A stretch of 34,942 bases of DNA from JBPOIS01 sp052034295 (GTDB lineage: Bacteria > Pseudomonadota > Gammaproteobacteria > Pseudomonadales > Moraxellaceae), in contig JBPOIS010000080.1 in the NCBI GenBank assembly GCA_052034295.1, positions 1-34,942 of the forward strand, given 5' to 3'. Under the pieces are notes generated by a model. It saw nothing but the letters and a program-made list of their open reading frames with translations, had not been told where the DNA came from and did not search any database. Positions 1-7,108 of the stretch are shown piece by piece. The first letter of the stretch is position 1; each line of letters begins with the position of its first letter. The translations under genes were made by a program, and so were the position numbers.

Positions 1-19
1 CGGATCGCTGCTGGCGGTT

Positions 20-631
20 TTACAGCGAGGAGTGAAAAAACGGCACCAGCAGGAATCCCATCAGAATCAGGATCAGCAACACCAGCACCAGCACCATCGG
101 ACGCACCAGTGGCAATTGCGGGTTTTCACCCACCACGGTGATCATGGTGGAATTGTGCTGGAACTCGGTCAGCCGCTCATAGTTGGGCTGCTGTTGCAGC
201 AGGGTCAAAAAGGTCCCCACCTCACGACGCCTGAGCCGGGTGGGCAGGAAGGGATGCTCGGGGGTGCTGTGGTAGGCGGCCCGGATCTCATCATTGATGA
301 TCACCACCTTCATTGGGGTGGTGAAGGCACGGATCTCCACTGGTTCACGGTCCAGTAGCATGACCTCTTCATGGCGCTGATCCTTGCGGATTTTTTTGTA
401 CAGCTTGTCGACTACCTCGGCTTCGCCTTCCAGACACTGGAAAAAAAAGCCCTTGCCATAATACAGTACGCTGGTGATGCCGAACTGCTGGTTGAAAATC
501 CGGCTTCTGGACGCGAGCCGGTCCAGGCCAAACCCGATCTGGTTGGGGTCCAGCGTGGCATGACTGGCGTAGCACAAGCGGATCAACTGGCCCATCGCGT
601 CCAACACTATGACATGGTCTTCAGAATTCAT
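20..631 (-). CDS. BLUF-domain blue-light sensor with C-terminal membrane anchor
   Basis: Residues 1-105 match the BLUF fold, which binds FAD and senses blue light. The three residues of the photochemical hydrogen-bond network are visible: Tyr21 in LCYAS, Asn47 in RIFNQ and Gln65 in FFQCLEG. The semiconserved Trp near residue 104 is not seen (the stretch reads FTTPMKV, with Met107). About 70 charged, probably helical residues follow, and residues 176-199 form a strongly hydrophobic stretch ending four residues from the C-terminus, so the protein looks tail-anchored in the inner membrane with the sensor in the cytoplasm. There is no output enzyme domain, so signalling would be through a partner protein. 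It is monocistronic, starting at an ATG with only a weak AAG upstream. BLUF identity is confident; the anchor is inferred from hydrophobicity; the partner is unknown. Confidence 0.92.
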   Translation of the reverse strand: MNSEDHVIVLDAMGQLIRLCYASHATLDPNQIGFGLDRLASRSRIFNQQFGITSVLYYGKGFFFQCLEGEAEVVDKLYKKIRKDQRHEEVMLLDREPVEIRAFTTPMKVVIINDEIRAAYHSTPEHPFLPTRLRRREVGTFLTLLQQQPNYERLTEFQHNSTMITVVGENPQLPLVRPMVLVLVLLILILMGFLLVPFFHSSL

Positions 632-776
632 TATGCGTTCTTATAGTTTATGTGCCGACCCTGTATTACAAATCATGAACACTTATTAGACCACCTTCAA
701 GTAGACCTGATCCGTTTTGTTGGATCGAAACAATCGGCGCTGCCAATGGTTGGCTGTGGTCGGTTTTTTAAGTCAT

Positions 777-811
777 AAAAAAACGCCTTAAGCAAGAGGT
801 GCCTAAGGCGT
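777..811 (-). terminator. Rho-independent terminator after tRNA-Val
   Basis: Read on the minus strand this is an 8-bp perfect stem (ACGCCTTA / TAAGGCGT) followed directly by a run of at least six T. It lies 20 bases past the 3' end of tRNA-Val and before the BLUF gene, so it should end the tRNA transcript. Confidence 0.85.
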
Positions 812-830
812 GGAAAACAAAGACAGAATG

Positions 831-907
831 TGGTAGGCGTAATTGGACTCGAACCAACGACCCCCACCATGTCAAGGTGGTGCTCTAACCAACTGAGCTA
901 TACGCCT
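831..907 (-). tRNA. tRNA-Val (anticodon GAC)
   Basis: The minus strand folds as a full cloverleaf. The acceptor stem AGGCGTA pairs with TACGCCT, followed by discriminator A and an encoded CCA end (831-833). The D-loop reads AGCTCAGTTGGTTAGAGC, the anticodon stem CCACC/GGTGG encloses loop TTGACAT with anticodon GAC, and the T-loop contains GGTTCGAGTCC. Genome-encoded CCA agrees with a gammaproteobacterium. The gene has its own promoter and terminator and stands alone. Confidence 0.97.
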
Positions 908-920
908 GTCGTGGAGCGGC

Positions 921-948
921 ATGTTAACAGATTTTTTCAGTTTGGCAA
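921..948 (-). promoter_or_regulatory. Sigma-70 promoter of tRNA-Val
   Basis: On the minus strand a -35 TTGCCA (943-948) is separated by 16 bases from a -10 TAACAT (921-926). A GC-rich discriminator (GCCGCTCC) follows, as is usual for stable-RNA promoters under stringent control. The start point would fall about 7 bases before the mature tRNA. Confidence 0.55.
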
Positions 949-975
949 TGGGCCAGCTGTGCTTTTGCCTCAATT

Positions 976-3045
976 TTAGTCAATCCGCCGCAGTGCTCGC
1001 CGGAACTGGCGCACCTGCTGCCACAGCTGGCGCTGCAGCGGCCGGATTTGTGCCGGGTCCAGGGGTGCATAGCGGGCCTGCTCGTAGGTCAGCACCAGCC
1101 CCGCGAGCGCACCGGACCACTGCGGTTGTGCGGCACCGACCCGGTCCAGCCACTGGCGAACGGTTTCCTGGGGTTGCCGGCCCGGCAGGCCCTGCCGCTG
1201 CAGGTGGCGCGACAGCCACAGGACGGGCTGGTCCACCGGGTGCAGGCGCGGACGGCGCTGCCACCACAGCCAGCCCACCGCCAGCAGCACCCCGCCCGCA
1301 AACAGCCCACCCAGGGTCAGCAGCTGCTGGCGCATGGACTCGATGCCCAGCCAGCGCGACAGCCAGCCCTGCTGGGCATTCTGGTCAAAACCCACCACAT
1401 CGCGCTGCCACAGATAGCCCACATAGTCGGCCCACTGACGGGCCTGCCCCATCCAGCGGAATTGCTGGGCCCGCAGCAGCCCCGCAGCCCCCTCGCCAAA
1501 CAGCTGCGGCTGCTGTTCGGACAGCTCGGCCATCCCCTGCTCAATCCGCTCCGGGGCAATGGCCGCGGTCGGATCAACGCGCACCCAGCCCCGGCCCTCC
1601 AGCCAGATTTCCACCCACGCATGGGCATCCATCTGACGCACCTCCCAGCTCTGGCCATCCTGCCCGCGCTGCCCGCCCTGGTATCCTGCCACCAGCCGCG
1701 CAGGCACGCCTGCGGCACGCATCAGGAAGGCATAGGCCGAAGCGTAGTGTTCACAGAAGCCCTGCCGGGTCTGGAACAGGAACTGGTCAATGCGGGCACC
1801 GGTCAGCGGCGGCGGTTGCAGGGTGTAATAAAAATTCTGGGTGCGGATCCAGCCCAGCACCGCCGAGCTGTAACGCTGCGGGTCCTGCCCCACCCGCTGC
1901 CACAGCGCCCGGGCAAACCCCTGCGCCTGCGGGTTGCTGGCTGGGGGCAGATAGACATTCATCTGCCGCTCCCACAGGGGCAGCGGGCCAGACTGGCCCG
2001 AGGGCGGCAGTTGCATCACCACAAAATTCTGGGCCAGCTCCAGCGGGGCATTGTTCTGCAGCAACAGATCACGGTTCACCCGCACCCCGGCTTCGGTGCT
2101 GTAGGGCACGGCCAGACTGAACAGCCAGGGCTGGCCGGTGCGCTGCATCTGCAACTGATAACGCAGCTGTGGCGTGGTACTCGCCACGGCGGCCTGCAGC
2201 CAGACGGGCACCAGGGTCAGCTGTGGCACATGATAGGCACGAGCACGCTCATCTCGGGACACCCGCCAGCGCTGGCCATCAAAGTCACTCATCACCAGCC
2301 CGCGCCAATACAGCTGCGCCCGCTGCGGCAGCTGCCCTTCCTGCACCACCACCCGAAAGGCCAGCTCACTGGACTGGCTGAGTCTGGCCACATCACCCGG
2401 CTGGATCTCATCGGTCATGCCGGTTTTGCCCTGCCCTCCGGCCAGCTGCACCGACCACAGGGGGGGCAGCCGGGGCATGAACAAGAACAGCACCACCATC
2501 AGCGGAATGGCCAGCCCCACTGTGGTCGACACGGTCGCCAGCGCCGCTCGGTCACTGGACTGGACCTGCCGCCCCAGCGCCCACAGCGTACCCAGCGTAC
2601 CCAGCAGCACCGGCACGGCATTGGTCAGGGTCTGGTCAAACAGGAACAGCGAGGCCAGCACAAACAGCGACAGGTTCAGGGCCACGTCGTGATCCCGGCG
2701 CTGATGCAGCTCAAGCCACTTGGCCACCAGGCACACCACCAGGAAAGCCACCCCGGCATCCACCCCCAGAAAGGTGTGAAAACTCGCCCAGGTCCCGCCC
2801 ACCCCAGCCAGAAACACCACCCCCTGCAACAGGCGCCAGCGCGATCGGGTACCCGCCAGCCGGCCTGACCAGCGCAGCCCGTACAGCACCAGCACCAGTG
2901 CCGCCAGACCGCTCAGCCAGACTGGCAAAAAACGTGCAGCCACCGCCAGCACCCCCCACTGCGACACCCACAGCGCCCACTGGGCACCCCGACTGGGCTG
3001 CTGCAGGTCAGTGTCAGGGTGGTGGCTGAGTTCCAGCTGGGCCAT
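976..3045 (-). CDS. tgpA: TgpA-like membrane transglutaminase (DUF3488 / transglutaminase core / DUF4129)
   Basis: The 689-residue protein has five or so membrane helices in residues 20-190 (DUF3488-type), a large periplasmic part, a papain-like transglutaminase core with Cys431 (QGFCEHYAS), His475 (DAHAWVE) and Asp491 (VDPTAA), another membrane helix near 573-595, and a cytoplasmic DUF4129-like tail. This matches Pseudomonas TgpA in order and length; its substrate is not known to me. The ATG at 3045 is preferred over the GTG at 3066 because GAGGAG stands 8 bases before it, and the GTG would overlap the DUF58 gene's stop. It is last in the MoxR-DUF58-TgpA operon, a widely conserved trio. All catalytic residues are present, so an active enzyme is expected. 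Confidence 0.9.
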   Translation of the reverse strand: MAQLELSHHPDTDLQQPSRGAQWALWVSQWGVLAVAARFLPVWLSGLAALVLVLYGLRWSGRLAGTRSRWRLLQGVVFLAGVGGTWASFHTFLGVDAGVAFLVVCLVAKWLELHQRRDHDVALNLSLFVLASLFLFDQTLTNAVPVLLGTLGTLWALGRQVQSSDRAALATVSTTVGLAIPLMVVLFLFMPRLPPLWSVQLAGGQGKTGMTDEIQPGDVARLSQSSELAFRVVVQEGQLPQRAQLYWRGLVMSDFDGQRWRVSRDERARAYHVPQLTLVPVWLQAAVASTTPQLRYQLQMQRTGQPWLFSLAVPYSTEAGVRVNRDLLLQNNAPLELAQNFVVMQLPPSGQSGPLPLWERQMNVYLPPASNPQAQGFARALWQRVGQDPQRYSSAVLGWIRTQNFYYTLQPPPLTGARIDQFLFQTRQGFCEHYASAYAFLMRAAGVPARLVAGYQGGQRGQDGQSWEVRQMDAHAWVEIWLEGRGWVRVDPTAAIAPERIEQGMAELSEQQPQLFGEGAAGLLRAQQFRWMGQARQWADYVGYLWQRDVVGFDQNAQQGWLSRWLGIESMRQQLLTLGGLFAGGVLLAVGWLWWQRRPRLHPVDQPVLWLSRHLQRQGLPGRQPQETVRQWLDRVGAAQPQWSGALAGLVLTYEQARYAPLDPAQIRPLQRQLWQQVRQFRRALRRID

Positions 3046-3062
3046 GGGACAGTCTCCTCGGG

Positions 3063-4022
3063 TCACAGGGGGCTCTGGGCCAGCAGGCGCAGGGCCTGCT
3101 GCTGGTGCTGGGGACCGGCCCCCACCGGCAGTACCTGTCCGGGCAGCCGCACACCATAGCCCAGGCCAGCCTGTGCATACTGATCAATCCAGTGCGCCAT
3201 CTGCGCCAGTTTCTGCTCGTGGCCCGGTCCCGGCATGGCCTGATAGTCCACCCAGTCCTGACGGGTTTCCGGGTCAATGAACTGCTTGGACCACAGCCCC
3301 TGTCCACGGGCCAGATGGGCCCAGGAAATCCGCCCCAGCGACTCACCCGGCACATGGGCGCGGAGCTGGTCAAACTCCTCCTGGCCCGGCTGGCCGCCGG
3401 GGCTGTCAGACTGCAGGACGGTACTGCCCCCCTGCCCCCGCAGGACGGGTGCAGGCTGTGGCCGGGGACTGACCCAGAGCCCCCCGGCAAAATGCACATA
3501 ACTCCAGCTGCGCAGAATGCCCAGCGGAAAGCGGGAGGCCACGGTCAGGCGCGGCAGCGGCATCCAGCCCCGTGCAACCGACGCCTCCAGCCGCCAGATC
3601 ACCTCCACCGGCTGCTGCACCCTCGGCAGCACCAGGCGCTGGCTCGGCGTGGACAGCTCCAGCTCATGGTGCGCCCGCTGCCCACTCAGCCGCAGTCGCA
3701 CCTGCACGCTCTGGCCGCTGACCACATCCTGCTCGGGGTCCACCAGCTCCAGATGCAATCCCGACAGCTGGAAATAGGTCTGGTGCAGGCTCACCACCAG
3801 CACACTGGACAGCAAAAAACACAACATCAGGATCAGGTTGTTGGCGTAATTGATGCCCGCAATGAACGTGATCAGCAGCAGGGCAGCATACAGCCCGCCC
3901 TCCCGACTCAGAAAAATAAAAATCCGCCGCTGATTCAGCGTCACCTCACGTGCCGGGGGCAGACGCCGCTGCAGCCAGCGCTGCACCCGGGGCCGGGACT
4001 GCCACCATCCCACCGGATCCAT
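3063..4022 (-). CDS. DUF58 domain protein
   Basis: The protein has 319 residues. Two hydrophobic segments near residues 42-85 anchor it in the inner membrane. The C-terminal half carries the DUF58 signature: EEFDQLRAHVPGESLGRISW is the family's 'D.Fr.lR.Y..GD....I.W' pattern, followed by ARGQGLWSKQF. DUF58 proteins resemble a von Willebrand factor A fold and are nearly always encoded with a MoxR ATPase and a transglutaminase-like membrane protein, as here. The ATG lies only 2 bases past the stop of the upstream moxR gene and its stop is 17 bases before the tgpA start, so the three genes should be translated from one message. The exact biochemical role is unknown. Confidence 0.9.
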   Translation of the reverse strand: MDPVGWWQSRPRVQRWLQRRLPPAREVTLNQRRIFIFLSREGGLYAALLLITFIAGINYANNLILMLCFLLSSVLVVSLHQTYFQLSGLHLELVDPEQDVVSGQSVQVRLRLSGQRAHHELELSTPSQRLVLPRVQQPVEVIWRLEASVARGWMPLPRLTVASRFPLGILRSWSYVHFAGGLWVSPRPQPAPVLRGQGGSTVLQSDSPGGQPGQEEFDQLRAHVPGESLGRISWAHLARGQGLWSKQFIDPETRQDWVDYQAMPGPGHEQKLAQMAHWIDQYAQAGLGYGVRLPGQVLPVGAGPQHQQQALRLLAQSPL

Positions 4023-4024
4023 GG

Positions 4025-4978
4025 CTAGCCCACCACCGGGGTCTTGTCGAGGATTTCCATGGCCCAGGACGCACCACTGCCCATTCGGGTGCCCAACCGG
4101 TGGTCCGCCACCGCCACAAACACCGCCTGCACATCATCGGCGGTCACATAATGGCGGCCTTCCAGCAGGGCCATGGCCTGTGCAGCGCGTTTCAGCGCCA
4201 GCGCCCCACGGGTGGACAGCCCGACCACCCCCGGCAACTGCCGACTGCGGGCCACCAGCGCCTGCACATAATCCAGCACCGGCTCCGCCACGTGCACCGC
4301 CAGCACCTCGGCCTGCCACTGCAACAACTGCTCCGGGCTGGTCAACGGCTGCAACTGGGCCAGCAGCTGACGACGGTCCACCCCCATCAGCAAATCCCGC
4401 TCCGCCTGTGGCGAGGGATAACCCAGCGAAAGGCACATCAAAAAACGGTCCAGCTGCGATTCAGGCAGCGGATAAACCCCGGACTGCTGCAGGGGGTTCT
4501 GGGTGGCCATCACAAAAAAAGGCCGCGGCAGCGGACGGCTCACCCCATCCTGCGACACCTGTCCTTCTTCCATCGCCTCCAGCAGGGCACTCTGGGTGCG
4601 CGGGCTGCTGCGGTTGATCTCATCGGCCAGCAGCAACTGGGTGAAAATCGGGCCGGGCCGGTACTCAAACTGCTGCTCTGCCGGATTGAAGATGGAGAGT
4701 CCCAGAATGTCCGCAGGCAACAGGTCGCTGGTGAACTGCACCCGGCGATAGGACAGGCCCAGTACCCGTGCCCAGCCCTCGGCCAGTGTGGTCTTGCCCA
4801 TGCCGGGCAGATCCTGCAGCAGCAAATGTCCACCCGCCAGCAGACAGGCCAGCGACAGGCGGATCTGCGGGCGCTTGTCGAGCACCACCAGCGCCATGGC
4901 CTCGACCAGCTGCTGGGGGGCCTGTGCGGTGGCCGGGTGCAGGGTGCGTCCCTGATGAAGCATGGTGGCAGGCTGCAT
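4025..4978 (-). CDS. MoxR-family AAA+ ATPase (first copy)
   Basis: The 317-residue AAA+ ATPase has Walker A LPGMGKTT (57-64) and Walker B LLLADEINR (Asp119-Glu120), followed by the MoxR feature ALLEAMEEGQVS, a sensor-1 stretch FFVMATQNP and the lid helix bundle near the end. MoxR ATPases are thought to act as chaperones that mature or activate VWA-type or membrane partners; here the partners would be the DUF58 and TgpA-like proteins encoded directly downstream. The start at 4978 has AAGGA 9 bases upstream. First gene of the operon, transcribed away from the PilZ-like gene. Confidence 0.93.
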   Translation of the reverse strand: MQPATMLHQGRTLHPATAQAPQQLVEAMALVVLDKRPQIRLSLACLLAGGHLLLQDLPGMGKTTLAEGWARVLGLSYRRVQFTSDLLPADILGLSIFNPAEQQFEYRPGPIFTQLLLADEINRSSPRTQSALLEAMEEGQVSQDGVSRPLPRPFFVMATQNPLQQSGVYPLPESQLDRFLMCLSLGYPSPQAERDLLMGVDRRQLLAQLQPLTSPEQLLQWQAEVLAVHVAEPVLDYVQALVARSRQLPGVVGLSTRGALALKRAAQAMALLEGRHYVTADDVQAVFVAVADHRLGTRMGSGASWAMEILDKTPVVG

Positions 4979-5310
4979 AACAAAAAATCCTTATTCGGGC
5001 CCCACAAAGCCGGGCGGTCAAACCAGCCCCTGACCATGACGCAAAAAACCGGCACTGGCAAGCCGTGGCATGAACCTTTGCCCGCTGGCAGGCCATCCAG
5101 CCCGGCCACAGGCCAGTCAGACCGGTTTTTAACCGAGTTTTTTTGCACGGTAAATTCTAAAATGCTATGGTCAGCAGGTCAGGAAACCACCCTGCTGTTT
5201 TCGTGTGTCTGGCTGGGCACAGGGGTGTGGATGCCCCCGTATCGAGTTTGTGGAGCCAGATCAATGGCTGAGGACCCCATGCAGTCCCATCACCATGTCA
5301 TGGATGTACA
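4979..5310. other. Divergent intergenic region between moxR and the PilZ-like gene
   Basis: No gene was found in these 332 bases. It must hold the promoters of both divergent operons. On the plus strand a small hairpin (CGGTT-TTT-AACCG, 5123-5135) is followed by AG and seven T (5138-5144), which could act as a weak terminator; the candidate PilZ-gene promoter begins at once after it. I could not pick a convincing promoter for moxR. Confidence 0.5.
5143..5171 (+). promoter_or_regulatory. Candidate sigma-70 promoter of the PilZ-like / fimX operon
   Basis: TTGCAC (5143-5148) and TATGGT (5166-5171) are separated by exactly 17 bases in a locally AT-rich stretch. The match is moderate, and the untranslated leader would be about 130 bases. 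Confidence 0.35.
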
Positions 5311-7077
5311 ATGAACAAGACCATCACCAACCTGCTGCACACCGAGCAGTTTCAGACCACGCGCAACCAGCTCAGCCTGGTCAATGCCAGCACACAGGAC
5401 GTGCAGACGTGGCTGAACAAGCTGTCGCTGCTGAATGTGGGCGACAGTGCCCGACAGCTGTACACCACCCTCAAGGAGCTGACCGAGCTCAATCTGGATG
5501 ATGCCGACCGCCTCGAGCTTGCCGAGCTGATGCGTCCGGCCCTGCACACCGTGTCCAGCCTGCTGTCCAAACACTATTTCAACCAGAACCTGCTGCTGGA
5601 TGAGCGTGCCGAACGCATCGCCGACATGAACCAGCAGATCATCGCCTACACGGCCACCGTCTACCGCATCGTGGCCCAGCGCTTGCCGGCCCAGCCGGTG
5701 CGCGGCGTCCTGCCTTTTGGACTGGGCAAGCGGCGCAATTACAGCCAGATCACCGCACTGGCGATCCACCGTGCCATCGCTGAACTGACCCGCCTGCTGC
5801 AGGAGTTGCAGCTGCTGTACCTGCCGGTGTATCCGGGGCTGTGGCTGCGCCTGCACCAGCTGTACGCACAGGCCGAAAGCATGGGCATGACCCAGAGCAG
5901 CTTTGCCGATGACAGCCTCAGCTACCGGCAGACGCTCAGCATTGAGCACATGTACCTGCGGGCCATTTTTCTGTCCACGGTCAACCCCAACAAGCTGCGC
6001 CAGGTGGAGATCCGCCGCCTGTTCCAGCTCAGCGAGCTGTGGGTGCCGATGATCCAGCTGTCTGCACAGTCCACCGGCCATGACCTGTTTCTGGTCGATC
6101 AGTCGCTGGATGCGCCCCCGATGTACAGCACCAAATTCAGCGACATGGGCCGCCGCCTGTATCACGTCAATGTGCAGCAGCTGCTGGCCCATTTTGAGCA
6201 GCTCACCCAGCCTGCGGCGCAGTACCAGCATGCCGATGAACAGGCCCACCTGACCGAGCCGCTCAAATACCACCTGATTTCCATGATGCGGGCCCCGCTG
6301 GAGCGCTCCTTTGTGCGCCACGCCTATCAGGGCCAGCTGCAATTGGCCCTGGGGCTGGTGGGCAGCCACTACCAGATCGCCAACCAGCGTCCCTTTGAAA
6401 AAGTGATCGACCTGTCCAACCTGTCGAGCCTGGGCGAAACCGGTTGGCACCTGGCTGAGGCGGCAGATCCGGGCGGTGTGGAAACCTTCACCAACACCCC
6501 GCGCAGTGAACTGACCCAGGAACAGCAGAACATTTACCAATGTGACATTGTCAACATCAGCACCGGCGGCTACTGTGTGCGCTGGTCGGGCATGACCCCT
6601 GGCGCCCTGCGGGCTGGTGAACTGGTGGCGCTGCGTGAGCCCTCGGAAAAATCCTGGAACATCGGCCTGATCCGCTGGGTCAAGCAGCACCCCAACCAGG
6701 GGGCTGAATTTGGCATCGAAGTGCTGTCCCCACGTGGGAAGGCCTGTGGGGCGCGGGTGATCCGCAAAACCGAGACGTCTTCGTTCCTGCGGGCCATCCT
6801 GCTGCCGGAGGTCAAGTCACTGGAGCGTCCGGCCACCATCATCACCCCAATGCTGTCGTTCAAGAGCGGGGGCAAAATCACCATCCGGCTCGGCCGTGAG
6901 GAGGTCAATGCCCAGCTGACCCGTGAGGTGATGAGCACGCAGAGTTTCAGCCTGTTTGAATTTGTGCTGCTGCGCATGGAGGAGCCGCAAAAACCGGCAC
7001 CAGTACCGGCGGCGAAGCCGACAGCACCTGTCAGCGCTGACGAAAACCCGTATGATGACCTCTGGAAAAGCCTGTAA
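5311..7077 (+). CDS. Large protein with C-terminal PilZ-like domain, partner gene of fimX
   Basis: The 588-residue cytoplasmic protein has no signal peptide. Residues 1-380 are mostly helical and unlike anything I recognise. Residues about 405-485 look like a PilZ domain, the small c-di-GMP receptor fold: DIVNISTGG gives the N-x-S-x-x-G motif (415-420), and IGLIRWVKQ...GAEFGIEVLSP has the strand pattern that ends such domains. The usual R-x-x-x-R arginines are not found just upstream; the only such spacing is RSFVR at 332-336, about 80 residues earlier, so binding may be lost or altered. The gene lies 31 bases before fimX on the same strand, which suggests a role in c-di-GMP control of type IV pili. 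The domain call is moderate; the function is inferred from the neighbour. Confidence 0.7.
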   Translation: MNKTITNLLHTEQFQTTRNQLSLVNASTQDVQTWLNKLSLLNVGDSARQLYTTLKELTELNLDDADRLELAELMRPALHTVSSLLSKHYFNQNLLLDERAERIADMNQQIIAYTATVYRIVAQRLPAQPVRGVLPFGLGKRRNYSQITALAIHRAIAELTRLLQELQLLYLPVYPGLWLRLHQLYAQAESMGMTQSSFADDSLSYRQTLSIEHMYLRAIFLSTVNPNKLRQVEIRRLFQLSELWVPMIQLSAQSTGHDLFLVDQSLDAPPMYSTKFSDMGRRLYHVNVQQLLAHFEQLTQPAAQYQHADEQAHLTEPLKYHLISMMRAPLERSFVRHAYQGQLQLALGLVGSHYQIANQRPFEKVIDLSNLSSLGETGWHLAEAADPGGVETFTNTPRSELTQEQQNIYQCDIVNISTGGYCVRWSGMTPGALRAGELVALREPSEKSWNIGLIRWVKQHPNQGAEFGIEVLSPRGKACGARVIRKTETSSFLRAILLPEVKSLERPATIITPMLSFKSGGKITIRLGREEVNAQLTREVMSTQSFSLFEFVLLRMEEPQKPAPVPAAKPTAPVSADENPYDDLWKSL

Positions 7078-7108
7078 GCTGTTCCCCCTGGATTAATGGA
7101 CCTTTTGC

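Noticed and set aside
242..246. The missing first serine as a sign that the VWA protein at 24349-25536 is broken (coordinates here are its residues 242-246)
   Set aside because: As I recall, DxGGS is common in CoxE-like VWA proteins, so it is not evidence of decay.
5290..6690. A 466-codon minus-strand open frame opposite the PilZ-like gene
   Set aside because: Composition shadow; no domain pattern and no ribosome binding site that would set it apart.
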